DNA of 64,000 bases from Epiperipatus broadwayi (Eukaryota; Onychophora; Udeonychophora; Euonychophora; Peripatidae). Within the stretch, counting starts at the first letter, position 1, and each line of letters begins with the position of its first letter. Where the stretch lies: assembly GCA_028023455.1 (NCBI GenBank), contig JAQFVV010012446.1, positions 6,947,501-7,011,500 on the forward strand. The letters are read 5' to 3'. This document shows positions 47,692-58,334 of this stretch, one piece after another. Position numbers and translations under genes: made by a program. The notes beneath the pieces are model-generated. The model did not search any database and was not told the origin of the DNA. It saw nothing but the letters and a program-made list of their open reading frames with translations.

Positions 47692-48893
47692 ACATAGACT
47701 TAACTTACCTTGAAAAAAAGTAATTTTCCAAAAATCGCATAAAAGCAAAACAACAACGTAAAATTACTTTAAAATTCGCATAACAAAAAATAAGAAAATA
47801 AAATATAACTAATAAAAATTTTCAAATTTGGAAAAAATTGTAGAAGACAAACTTTTTTTTTATTAACTACAGTATTTAATTTTATTCAAAACAATATATT
47901 TTTATGCGTAATTTACATTTTTTTCATACATGTACGGTATTTTATCATTATCGCTATTTGAGACATCAGATTCGTCATGATGTGATGTGAAGTGAGGTAC
48001 TATAGCTTTTCCTTGAATGAAGTCAAGAGGAAATACAACTAAAACATTTTCCAATCGCTGTTGATCCTTCCCATTTCGCTAAGCGATCTAAAATTGAAAT
48101 TTTGGTTTACAAAAAAATTCATTTTCTTGGATGTTTTTGTTTTCTCTCTGTTAGAGTAAACTAAAAGTTTTAAATAAAAATAAGAACTTAGACTTATGCT
48201 AATAAAAAGACACTGACTCATCACTGTTGGGCAAAATTTAATTAAAACTAACAATTAAAAATTAAATTCTTATTTTGTCTTTAATTTTTTAATTTTCAAT
48301 TCCGTTTAAAAATCAAATTTCATCGTTTTACATAACCATAATTTCAGATCATGTTACGTAATTTTTAAATTATTAATTACAATTAAAAATCAGATTTTAA
48401 TTGTCAATTTTAATTGTGCCCATTGCTGTTATTCACCTTTTAAAAATAAACTTGCGGACACTAAATGATTAATTGATTACGTACCGTGATTTAAAATGCA
48501 AAAAACAACAAAATACATACTATTTTTCTTCTATAACGTTTGAACAGATTTACATTATAGTCTTGTAAAATTTAATGGGTGTATATAAAATGGGGAAATC
48601 CTGATTTTAAGTGAATTATGAACTTTTTTATTGCATAAAATCGATTACAGTATTATTATAAAGCACTGAAAATATTGAAATTATTAGTTGAAAGTCGAAC
48701 TCCGATAATGCGTTATTACTTTAAATATGATGTAAGTGCGCAAAATTTATAATATTTAAAGTAATAGCACATTATTGGAGCTCGACTTCTGATCTAATAA
48801 TTTTTATTGCATAAAAGAAAACCACATACAAAGATGTTAAGAAGAAACATGAATCGCATTAAATAAATCCGCATAAAACAAGACCCATATGCA
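47500..48893 (+). mobile_element. Tigger/pogo-like MITE, copy 2
   Basis: The outer start is TA + CACCTCGGTCTCG at 47,500, repeated at 47,626 by the tandem duplication. The far end CGCATAAAACAAGACCCATA near 48,870-48,889 is the decayed inverse terminus. The interior is colinear with 13,705-14,774: CAGAAAACGCGCACAAAAGA; AAATTGTAGAAGACAAAC; and the inner inverted repeat AAGTCGAACTCCGATAATGC paired with CATTATTGGAGCTCGACTT at about 48,692-48,787. No transposase frame; the minus-strand frame 48,039-48,254 is not recognisable as one. Confidence 0.8.
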
Positions 48894-49168
48894 TTTAGTT
48901 TTAGGTAGATATTAGGAATGAATATTGGAGTAATGGGTTGAAAAAATTAAATATAGTCTAAACTCTGAAGAGAAATGTAATGAATAAGGATGCTGAAGAT
49001 GTGAGAGTAAAAGCCACAGGAATATGAAGAATCCCACCTCAGGAAGTTAACATTCAAGCTAATGGAGTTAGTATAGCTTTAGGATGAAAAATAAGTTAAA
49101 AAATGAAAAGTTCATAAGAAGTAAGATTGATTGATTTGATTAAAAATTATTGCAGGATATTTAATAAG
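48894..49168. other. No gene; faint LINE-like words
   Basis: AATGGAGTTAGTATAGCTTT and similar words recall the LINE 3' half, but the alignment is too poor to call. Confidence 0.3.
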
Positions 49169-49552
49169 TCACATGATCATCATTTCATATTTTTACGCAT
49201 GCTGTTAATAAGAATACAAAACTCTCCGTAAAGTCGGGCCACTAAATGCAAGCCTTCATAATCAATGGATGCAGCAAGGTATGTGCATAAAAGCCCTATC
49301 TAGTGCCTAATCATCCAACATCCCCAGACTATTTTCTAGTTTGTGGCTTTCATCCATGAGAAGCCTTGAATTTGAGATCTAGGTGCAGTGCTCTCAAATC
49401 CAAGGCTCCTCGCTGATGAAAGCCCCAAGCTAAAAACTAGTCTAGGGATCTTGGATGAATAGGCACTAGATAGGGATTTTATGCACAAACCTTCCTGCTT
49501 CCATTGATTATGAAGGCTTGTACTTGGTGGCACTAATGTACAGAGAGTTTGG
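49169..49552 (-). mobile_element. FB1 foldback element, copy f
   Basis: Its left end is TCACATGATCATCATTTCAT and it ends CACTAATGTACAGAGAGTTT. Inverted arms lie at about 49,207-49,375 and 49,383-49,550: CCCAGACTATTTTCTAGTTT pairs with AAGCTAAAAACTAGTCTAGG, and GCCCTATCTAGTGCCTAATC with GAATAGGCACTAGATAGGGA. The long end is on the left. A target duplication could not be identified. The minus-strand frame at 49,336-49,533 is repeat translation. Confidence 0.75.
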
Positions 49553-49737
49553 TACTCTTTTCCAAAAAAAAAAGATTATAAAGAGTAAGTTACTATATGA
49601 AGATGGTTTGTTTTTTATGTTAATGCATATTTTATGCATGTATATTAACTACTCTGCTCAAAAGCAGATAAAGTAACTAGGCAATAGGATATTAGCAAAT
49701 ATGTGATAAAACAAATCCTTAATCATCTAAGCATTTC

Positions 49738-50472
49738 ATTAAGAACTATATCATAACTGAAACACCCAGGCTTATTATATGCCTGTGTCTATATATGTAA
49801 TATATAGGGCATATGAGCACAGACTTTCACATGACCCACCTCTCTCCACACTATCTCATATCACTGATACACTTGAACACATATATATTGAAAAGATAAA
49901 TAATCACCAATATACGTATTTCATGCTAAACCAGCAATCATCAGTTGGTCCAGATTAGCATCTCTACACATATATGCTATAAGTGCTCAGATATATATTA
50001 AGATAGCCAAACCTCATACTTCCATCTACTCCAACTCTTCAACCATCCACCTCTTGTATATGTAATAATTGGATTATGTCCTGTACATGAGGGGTCAGAT
50101 TGACCTTAGGTCAACATGGGTGTGACAAAAATCTCGGCCTCAGGGTGGCCTTTGAGTATTCCATTATCAGATTTTCAATTGGATGGACGGTTTAAGAGTT
50201 GGAATGTGGAGTAAATTGAAGCCTGTCCATTAAAGTATGAGGTTTGGCTATCTTAAATATATATCTGAGCACTTATAGCATATATGTGTAGAGATGGTAA
50301 TCTGGGCCAACTGATGATTGCTGGTTTAACATGAAGTACGTATATTGGTGATTATTTATCTTTTCAACATATATGTGTTCAAGTGTATCAGTGTTATGAG
50401 ATAGTGTGGAGAGTGGTGGGTCATGTGAAAGTCTGTGCTCATATACCCTATATATTAAGAACTATATCATAA
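49738..50472 (+). mobile_element. tRNA-like palindromic element (family P), copy 2, exact 19-bp duplication
   Basis: ATTAAGAACTATATCATAA occurs exactly at 49,738-49,756 and 50,454-50,472. The element between is 697 bp. Arms lie at about 49,800-50,055 and 50,180-50,450: CATGACCCACCTCTCTCCAC pairs with GTGGAGAGTGGTGGGTCATG, and TAAACCAGCAATCATCAGTT with AACTGATGATTGCTGGTTTA. A spacer of about 125 bp (TCAACATGGGTGTGACAAAA) lies between. Outer ends resemble tRNA B-box regions (AAGTCTGTGCTCATATACC). The left end has an extra CAGGCTTATTATATGCCTG hairpin. The duplication length is typical of target-primed retroposition. Confidence 0.85.
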
Positions 50473-51218
50473 TTTTAATGAACTTTTACATTATTAAGAT
50501 GCATTGATACATATTAATGTGAAATATTGAATTATCCTTTGTTTTTGTTGTTATATTTTGATTTTAGAAATATTAACTTACTTATACTAGATTATTTTCA
50601 TTAAAAAAATGATCCTCTTGTTAAGAATGTTTTTTGTTGCAGCTAAGTCATTATTATAATATTTGTTGTTCTTACATAATACTTATTTCACATTAGTAGT
50701 TTGATATTTCACTTTGCGCTAGATAACTGTCTGCAACTGTTTGATTGAAATATTTTTAATATTGCCCCCTCCCCTTTTGAAATTTTTTAGATGTTTTGTT
50801 AATACAAGTACTAATCTATATATCTTACACTGTTTTCTGATGGTTAGAAATCTTAGGTCATGTGATTTTATGATAGTTGAGATAGTAGATTTAACAGTTT
50901 GTTTCAGTTAGATATGTCTTTTATGTTCTTTGTTATGATGTGAGATTAAATCCCTTAGTGTTTGATCTTTGTAAGTCTGAGGGTATTTTGTAAATGACTA
51001 ATATGACGGTTGTTGGGAATTTTGAGAATATTAGATATTTTATAAAATGTATAAATAGGTTTAACATTGTTTTATAATACTTACAGTGTATATATATAAT
51101 GTGATTTTGGTCTGACTTTTGGATTTGAATTTATTAGTCGATTTGAGAAAAATATGACCAAAATGTATAATAACTATTGGAAATAAACTTTTTAAAAAAA
51201 ATTCAATCAACTTTTTAC
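50473..51218. other. No gene recognised
   Basis: AT-rich DNA between two family P elements; nothing identified. Confidence 0.5.
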
Positions 51219-51963
51219 ATCATTGAAGTTCGAATTCAGACTTTCACACGACCCTCAACTCTCCATGCCATCTCATATTGCTAACCCACATGATCACACA
51301 CATGTTGAAAAGACAAAAAATCAATACTTGTATTTCGTGCTAAACCAGCACTCATCAGTTGGTCCATATTACCATCTCCACACGTATATACAATCAATGC
51401 ACTGCTTTATATTAAGATAGCCAATCTTCATACTTTAAATGCAGGTGTAAGCCTGTATAGTGTGTTAATTTACATATTGAAACATAATGTGTCAAAGGTC
51501 TGCCCATCCCTCACATAGGTATATAAAAATGGATCATTCTCCTGTACATGAGGGGTCAGAACATGGTGACAACCATGGCACTAATGTGGGCTTTGAACAT
51601 TCTAATGTCAGATTTTTAATGAAATGGAAGGTTGAAGAGTTGTGGGTGGGAGTAGTTTGAAGCCTGTCTATTAAAGTATGAAGATTAGCTATCTTGATAT
51701 AAAGCTGGGCACTGATTGTATATATGTGTGGAGATGGTAATCTGGACCAACTGATGAGTGCTGGTTTAGCACAAAATACATTTATTAGTGTTTATTTATC
51801 TTTTCAACATGTGTGATCAGGTGGGTCAGCAATTTGAGCTGGCATGAAGAATTGATGGTCGTATGAAAGTCTGAATTTGAATACCACATACATTATCAAT
51901 ATATATATATATATATGCAGGTTTAAGCCTGTATAGTGTATTAATTTATATATCATTGAAGTT
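51219..51963 (-). mobile_element. tRNA-like palindromic element (family P), copy 3, 12-bp duplication
   Basis: ATCATTGAAGTT is repeated at 51,219-51,230 and 51,952-51,963. Arms at about 51,231-51,430 and 51,680-51,895 are inverted: AAACCAGCACTCATCAGTTG pairs with CAACTGATGAGTGCTGGTTT, and AATTCAGACTTTCACACGAC with GTCGTATGAAAGTCTGAATT. The extra hairpin GCAGGTTTAAGCCTG is at the right, after a short TA run, so this copy is opposite in orientation to copy 2. GCAGGTGTAAGCCTGTATAG also occurs inside, at 51,442. Confidence 0.8.
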
Positions 51964-52026
51964 ATAAATTTTGTGGTCATGATATAATTAGTAATACTTG
52001 TTGAGAAGCAGTTGTATATTTATGTG

Positions 52027-52029
<3 letters not shown>

Positions 52030-52062
<33 letters not shown>
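52030..52062 (+). repeat. TA microsatellite
   Basis: An uninterrupted TA run of about 33 bases. Confidence 0.95.
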
Positions 52063-52065
<3 letters not shown>

Positions 52066-52591
52066 AAAAGGTATTATAATTAATTTAAGATTCAATAAAT
52101 CAGAAATTATTTAATTATATTTCAAATATATGACTTGTAATTTTTAAATAAATGCCATGTTGTGTTGGAACTATGCTATTGACAGTTTATACATCTGGAC
52201 TGTATTTATTTTGAAACTTGCTAGAAATATGATCCCTATATACATTTGGGTCTGCAAATACAAATAGTTACTTTGTCTTAACAGAGTGATCTATATGAAT
52301 ATATGAAGATATGCAAAGAAAGTGAAAGAGAAGAATAAGATAATATACTTCTGATAAGTATAAGAGTGCTAAAAAGGTATTATAACAACATTTGTTTAAT
52401 TCATCGATAAACCGAAAAATCACATATAATAAAAAGGATATGATTATTGAAAGTTGTAAATATTCTATGCTAATCATAAGTTCCCAAGTGTGCTCTGTGA
52501 TCTCATACCATATTTGAATCTAATGCCCTGCATGCTATTGTTTGAAAAATTATTACAAACAAATTCTAACTTATTTGTGTATGGGATATGC

Positions 52592-52641
52592 ATATAGAAC
52601 TAAAACATTTCCCAGTTATAGAACTAAAACATTTCCCAGTT
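52592..52641 (+). repeat. Short tandem duplication
   Basis: ATAGAACTAAAACATTTCCC occurs twice in direct succession with AGTT following each (period about 25 bp). Confidence 0.85.
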
Positions 52642-52789
52642 AACTTTTCAAACTTATAAAAGACCTAATAAATTGTTTAATCCTTTTTTACATCCAATTT
52701 TTAGTCCTCTCTCCTGGAAGTAATCGAATAACTCCATTTTCTTTAGTAGTTCATCAAAAAAGTTTTCATTTCTTTTTTTTTAATTTTAA

Positions 52790-52935
52790 TTAAATATTTA
52801 TTACTTTTAGTAAATAATATTTACTAAGGCTTTAACATCAAGAATATGCGTATAAAAATGTAATATTAGTGACCTCTACAGGTCTTAACCACAAGCTTAC
52901 GCTTTGGAAGTAAGAAAAGGGTTTGACTAATCTTC
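52790..52935 (-). repeat. Dispersed repeat D, copy 2
   Basis: AGTAAATAATATTTACTAAG then GACCTCTACAGGTCTTAACC and ACAAGCTTACGCTTTGGAAG. On the minus strand this gives the TAAGCTTGTGGTTAAGACCT block found at 57,285 and, diverged, at 405. Confidence 0.6.
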
Positions 52936-53146
52936 GTTTTTTACTTTGGAAACATTTTTAAACTGGTTAAACAAGTTTTTTTTATTTATAAATTTTGATT
53001 TGCAAATGGTACTTTTTTTTTTTCATAAAGCCACATTGCTGGACTAGAAAAGATTATTGAACATTATGAATGAATTATTACCATTCAAAATATTATAAAT
53101 TTATATGTATTTATTGCTTCATATACCAATTTATTTATTTTAAAAA

Positions 53147-55352
53147 AATACTAAATGGACATGGAAGCATCAAAATGAATGATATACCAGAATTGAATTA
53201 TATTTTGACTAATAGAAAATTCATATTTCAAGATTGTAATGTTGTTAATAAATTCACAGGCAGTGATCTAAGATACATGTTAATATAAAACTAACTAGAC
53301 AAAAATTATTAAGGAAAACAATATTCACAGTTGCTATTCCTAATCTTCAGAAACATTCCAATAAATTTAAATTAAAACTTGCAAATCGTTTTCAGATATT
53401 AACAGATTTTGAACATGATTCAGATTTGAATGAAATTAATAAGCAAATAACTAATAGACTTTTAAAAACTGCATCAAAAATAGCTGGTACAAAAGCAGCA
53501 CTTAACCGGTAAAATTTTTACTGAGACTAGAGAATTTATTAAAAAAGGAAGGATTATAAAATATATGTTATACATTAAAAAGGATTCAATATCTAGAATT
53601 TTGTAAAATGATAAAGAATTGATAAATGATATAAGAAAGTATAATTGAATTGGGAAGGAAAGCTGTAAAAGAGAATAAAAGTCTCAAGAGTGTAAAACAA
53701 CATTTTGGTATTGGTAGGAAACATATCCGCAACAAGAAAAAAAGATGGAACTATTACTAAAAAGAGAGATGACATCATGAAATGTGTAGAAGAGTTCTGT
53801 CAAGAATTATATAATAATAAGGAACAAGGAGAAATACTTCCTACAACTATTACATTTTCTAAATTGCCCCAAAATTTTAAATGAATTGAGACATGCAATT
53901 AAATTTATGAAGAAGGGAAAAGCTCCAGGTAATGATGGAATTATTATCGATATCTTAAAAGAAGCAAGTGAAGGATTAGAAAAAATGTTGACACAAAGTT
54001 ATATACCAAGTGTCTAAATAATAAAGATTTACCAAATTATTGGAAGAATGCAATATTAATATTTAAAAAAGATGATAAAGAAGATATTAGAAATTACAGA
54101 CCTATCAGTCTTTTATCACATCTAGACAAAAATTTTAGCAAGATAATGACAACTCATCTACAGTGATCTTTGGATTTCAACCAACTAAAAGAACAAACTA
54201 GATTTAAAAGTGGTCTTAGTACAGTGGATCATGTCCAAGTATTGAAAGAAGTTATAGAAAGGATCAATGAATATGAGTTGCCATTATGCTTTAGATTTGT
54301 AAATTATGAAAAGGCATTTGATTCTATAAGCATTTCTTCAATGATTAAAGCATTGGATCATCAAGGTATAGATCTAGGATATTGTCATATTTGAAAGAAT
54401 ATTTATAAAAATGCAATGGTAACAATTAGATTACATAATAATAGTAGGAAGATTAATATTGAGAAGGATGTACGACAGGGTGACTTCATATCTCCAAAAT
54501 TTTTTACAACAGTGCTGCAAGAAGTATTGTATGGATTAAATGGGAAGCTAAGAGAATATAAGATAAATGGAGATTATTTAAATTTTCTAAATTTTACAAA
54601 TGATGTAGTTGTTTTTGCAAATAATGCTTTAGAGTTTCAGGAAATGTCACAAGAGTTATCAAATGAAAATAAGAAAGTAAGTCTGAAGATAAATGTTAAA
54701 AAGTCTAAAGTAATTTTCAATGGATTTTTTCAAAAGATGAAAATAAAGATTGATAATGATGACTTAGAAGACGTTAACAATTTATATATATATATCTTAG
54801 TCAGTTTATTACTACAGATGGAAACATAATGGATGGAATTAATCATACAATTAAACTTGTGTGGAGTGTTTTTAATAGTAATAACTTAATATTAAAAGAA
54901 AACAAACCTATATATTTGAAAAGGAAAATTTAATAAATTTTTTTTGCCCATTCTTACTTATGGGTCTGAGACTTGGACACTTACGAGGAAAACAATATAG
55001 AGACTTCAGATCACTTAAAGAAGTATGGAATGATGCATGTTAGAAGCAACAAGAAGAGATCAAAAATGAAATACATAGGTAAAAGAACAAACAGATGTTA
55101 TTGATATCATTGAAAGAATTCAGGAACTGATGTGGAGCTGGGATGGATATATTTTTAGAAGAGATGATAATGTATGGACAATTGAAATCTTAAACTGGAT
55201 TCCAAGAGATTGTAAAAGACCATGTGAGATGGATGGATGAAATAAAGAAGTTTGTGGGATGTGGAGAAGAGAGGCTAAAGATTAGATAAGATGGATTGAA
55301 TTTGAAGAGATCTTCTTCATGCAGTGAATTGGTAATGGTTGAAAATGATAAT
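53147..55352 (+). pseudogene. RTE-like LINE, 5'-truncated, decayed
   Basis: It starts inside the endonuclease: ELNYILTNRKFIFQDCNVVN at about 53,190-53,250, then ..KFTGSD followed by L instead of the catalytic H. A linker with KSLKSVKQHFGIGRK lies at about 53,675-53,725. The reverse transcriptase follows: GNDGIIIDILKEA (53,930-53,970), [11 protein letters not shown] (54,083-54,115), LKEQTRFKSGLSTVDH (54,185-54,232), FVNYEKAFDSI (54,296-54,328), KDVRQGDFISPKFFT (54,463-54,508), then FTNDVVVFA where active copies have FADD. The C-terminal region extends to NWIPRDCKRP (55,195-55,225) and the 3' tail GGTTGAAAATGATAATAATG. Stops and frameshifts are frequent; the longest open pieces are 54,170-54,394 and 54,416-54,829. 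This copy lets the domain order be read on the plus strand. Confidence 0.85.
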
Positions 55353-56523
55353 AATGATACTAATATGAAACTTTACACAATTTCTTTAGATAGTCAGCAT
55401 TTTTATCTAAAATTGAACATCTCTGTGGGCACCAAAGCTTTTGATCTTCCTGCAATATATCTATTGCAGTCCACTGTACACAAATTTTAAGGTTGCAAAA
55501 GTCAAAACATACTGTTAATGATGGATGCTGTTTGAAAATTACATCCTGGTCAATAACCAGCTTTATACACTCATTTAGGAACACATTTTCCATGTAATAA
55601 AAAGACAACTGAAAAAGCAGGCCAGAAAATTGCAGGTTGACCAAAAAGAATACACATCTTACAAAACTCAAGAATGCAATATTTTTTAAATGTAAGACAT
55701 CTTAGTATAGTTGAGTTTTTCTTTTTTTGTATAGTCAATCAACCTAAACAATCTTGAGACTCCTTGTTTTCCAGCTAAAAATAAGCTAATTACCCATTTA
55801 CCAACCAGTAATGGATAGCAAAGTTCTTTCTTCAGTTCTGGCAAGAATACAAGCATTAATAATAGATTGTGTCCATTTCTGTCACTTCAAGTGCTCAAAC
55901 TTCTTATGAATTCCTGAGCAGTAATATCATCTGATTATTAGTTATTTAATTAATTCTTTTAACAAGGGTTCTTTGTCACTTTTATACAATTTTGATTTAC
56001 AATGATGTTTCTTTGGACTGGGGGCTTAACACTAAGTTTTAAAGAAATGACTATTATAATATTCTAATGTTTTGTTTGAGTTCAATCAATAGATATGGTA
56101 ATGTCTATTCAGTTTCAGTCTGTGCTGCCTGCTGAAGTTTTTATCACAAACTAGATGCCCCGTTAAATCAGCTGTCAATTTATTATTCTTTAACTTGATA
56201 ATATAAACTTTTGTACTATATTCAAGTTTTCTGTATTGTTTACTCTTCATTGCTAATTCATCTTTATTGTCTGCATGTGTGTGTGTGTTGATTTGGGATT
56301 TTTTAACTGTTAAAATAATGTTGCTTTCTGTTTAGTACAATATCTTTGGGGGGGACTTACTATGAATAAAGCACTTTTTAATTGGTGCAGTCAATCTTAT
56401 AGTTTTAGTAATCATTAAATTATTAATTGCCTTGAAGTATTTAATGTTTAAATTACAGTTCATTTTATCTTTTCAATCTTTCTTAATTAGGAAGGTTAAA
56501 CTAATTCTGAAACTTGCCAATGA
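55353..56523. other. No gene recognised
   Basis: A 103-codon minus-strand frame at 55,360-55,671 (start FVRCVFFLVNLQFSGLLF) has no recognisable motif and may be chance. A short G7 run lies near 56,348-56,354. Confidence 0.4.
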
Positions 56524-56744
56524 TGAAAGATTTGTATTAACTCACTAAACATCGCATGATCTAGGTGCAGTGCTCTCAGATCCAAAGCTTCTCACTGACG
56601 AATGCCACAAGCCAGAAACTAGTCTAGGGATATTGGATGAGTAGGCACTAGATTGGGGATTTCATGCACAAATCTTCTTGCATCCATTGATTACTGGGTA
56701 GTACTACTGTATGGAGAGTTTTGCCTCTGTTGAAAGATTTAGTT
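56524..56744 (-). mobile_element. FB1 foldback element, copy g (one arm)
   Basis: The element is about 56,538-56,730: CTCACTAAACATCGCATGAT at the left, GGTGCAGTGCTCTCAGATCC, AGCCAGAAACTAGTCTAGGG, and ACTGTATGGAGAGTTTTGCC at the right. Only one long arm is present. TGAAAGATTT occurs on both sides (56,524-56,533 and 56,731-56,740), with similar bases after it, a probable decayed target duplication of about 13 bp. Confidence 0.75.
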
Positions 56745-57194
56745 GTAAATAAATTTGTATTTTTTTTTATCTATTTATATGTTACTGAGTTTAAGTTTAG
56801 TCAAATTTAAAAAGTATACTATTAATCAGGTCAATTAAAACATCAGGTAGACATTCCACTCTTAACAACTCACTCCTCTTACTTGAGCACACATATAACT
56901 AATAATATATAGATAGTTGATCTATTAATGTTATTTATTTACTCTGTCTATAGAAACTTAATATACGTTTGACAAAAAATCAACTAATCCTCTCTGCAGG
57001 AACGTTTCTGGTAATCAAATTTGATATCATCAATTGCTCAGAAGACCTGTTGTGATCACATTGCTGTATGTAAGACCCTAAATTTCTATGGATGGTGTAA
57101 ATAAATAATGTTAATAGGTTACATTTTTATGCAGTGTTTAATTCATTTTTATATATATTTCCAATAAGTAATGATAGTTCATTTGTACTATTCA

Positions 57195-57330
57195 TTTATA
57201 ATTATAAATTTATTTAATGCACATTGATTACGTAAGTAATATTTACTAAGGCATTAATTTAATCTTTCTTCCAAAGAGTAAGCTTGTGGTTAAGACCTGT
57301 AGAGGTCCTTACCTTCGTATTTTCAAACGC
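57195..57330 (+). repeat. Dispersed repeat D, copy 3
   Basis: TGCACATTGATTACGTAAGT, AATATTTACTAAGGC, then GTAAGCTTGTGGTTAAGACC and TGTAGAGGTCC. The same blocks lie at 405-525, with the first block after the second and inverted. Confidence 0.6.
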
Positions 57331-57339
57331 ACATGCTTA

Positions 57340-57535
57340 AAGGTTCTCACGCTTTCCTCAACAGTACTTCAGATTTGCTCATATAAAAGAATTTGAGTCG
57401 TAGGAATAAGAGGATTCCTTTTATTCCTGCATAAATACTATATCTTGTATTGTAGAGGGAAGTATTCATTTATTATTTAACACTCTCAAAAGACGCATGC
57501 ACAATTAACTTGAAAGGCTGATCTTTGAATGTAAT
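57340..57535 (+). repeat. Dispersed repeat E, copy 1
   Basis: GTACTTCAGATTTGCTCATA, TTATTCCTGCATAAATACTA, ATATCTTGTATTG, then ACAATTAACTTGAAAGGCTG match, in inverse order, 62,405-62,600 and part of 62,740-62,860. ACTTGAAAGGCTGATCTTT also occurs alone at 40,341-40,359. Confidence 0.7.
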
Positions 57536-57547
57536 ACTATTTATTTA

Positions 57548-57739
57548 TGTAATGTTCTGATATTTTGTGATAATGTTATTTCCACACTTAATTCTAACGC
57601 TTCCACAATTCTATTTATTTCAAATGAAGGTCCAGTTTTTTTTTAAAGTGCTAGCTACAGTTAGGAAATAAATAGAATTGAGGAAGCGTTAGAATTAAGT
57701 GTGGAAATAACATTATCGCAAAATATCAGAACATTATAT
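57548..57739. repeat. Palindrome with ~75-bp arms
   Basis: The arm 57,550-57,631 (TGTTCTGATATTTTGTGATA, ATTCTAACGCTTCCACAATT) pairs with 57,662-57,736 (AATTGAGGAAGCGTTAGAAT, TATCGCAAAATATCAGAACA) around a spacer of about 33 bp, with few mismatches. It is a short inverted-repeat element of its own type or a fragment of one. Confidence 0.9.
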
Positions 57740-57875
57740 ATATACTACACATATTTAATAGTTACTATTTATTTATGGGAAACAATTAATGAGAAATTTT
57801 GTTCTCAGGGATCCAATTAATATTTGCAACTTATAGAGAATTTACTTATATATATATTTTTCCCCCCGTCTGTCA

Positions 57876-57967
57876 TAGCATCGGCCGGGACGCGAACCCA
57901 CAACCGTCTGCAACCAACTACTTGCTTGCAAGATGGTTGCGATGACCTCTTGGCTAACAAAGATTGA
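57876..57967 (-). repeat. tRNA-derived sequence (SINE head or tRNA pseudogene)
   Basis: On the minus strand TAGCCAAGAGG (57,946-57,956) fits the pol III A box TRGCNNAGNGG exactly, and GGTTCGCGTCC (57,888-57,898) fits a B box. They are 47 bases apart (57,899-57,945), within the normal range for a tRNA. A paired acceptor stem is not evident, so it is probably a tRNA-derived retroposon head and not a working tRNA gene. It is much richer in GC than its surroundings. Confidence 0.6.
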
Positions 57968-58134
57968 CATCTACTATATTTTGTTAGAAGCTTAAGATAT
58001 ATTTACATGTAATTGTTTCATAACTATTGTTCATATAATTTTACAAAATTTCACTTTTAAAAGTAAAATTGTCTTTTCTTTATTTTTTTCATAATTTCTT
58101 TATTCTGTTTTTGTTTTGTTTTTTTTACGTGTAG

Positions 58135-58279
58135 GATCTTATAAATGTCTGCTATATTAAATCCAAGAGTGCAGAGAGACCCCATGGGTTTAATGAAAAA
58201 TGATCATGATCGAATTGTTTTATCTACGACGACCAATTCAAATGAAACTATTCAAACTGATAAATCCATAGAACCAAAG
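58135..58279 (+). CDS. Candidate first coding exon of a host gene (unknown product)
   Basis: A long pyrimidine tract (TTTTGTTTTTTTTACGTGTAG, ending at 58,134) forms a good splice acceptor. Ten untranslated bases precede ATG at 58,145. The frame runs 45 codons to CCAAAG at 58,279 and meets a GT donor (GTATTA) in phase 0. The peptide starts MSAILNPRVQRDPMGLMKND and contains ..RIVLSTTTNSNETIQ.., ending SIEPK. It is hydrophilic, with no signal peptide or membrane segment. Past the donor the frame falls into a TTTA microsatellite, so reading on to 58,483 is not credible. Base composition is less AT-biased than the flanks. I do not recognise the protein; downstream exons would lie beyond the window. 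Confidence 0.5.
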
Positions 58280-58297
58280 GTATTACTTGATTTTCAG

Positions 58298-58332
<35 letters not shown>

Positions 58333-58334
58333 TT
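58298..58334 (+). repeat. TTTA microsatellite
   Basis: About nine copies of TTTA directly after the candidate exon's donor site. Confidence 0.95.

Noticed and set aside
49336-49533. Minus-strand frame, with a similar one at 28,626-28,868
   Set aside because: Both translate the FB1 long arm; the shared peptide SLSSAYSS comes from the repeat.
55360-55671. 103-codon minus-strand frame
   Set aside because: No motif recognised; length is possible by chance and no splice signals fit.
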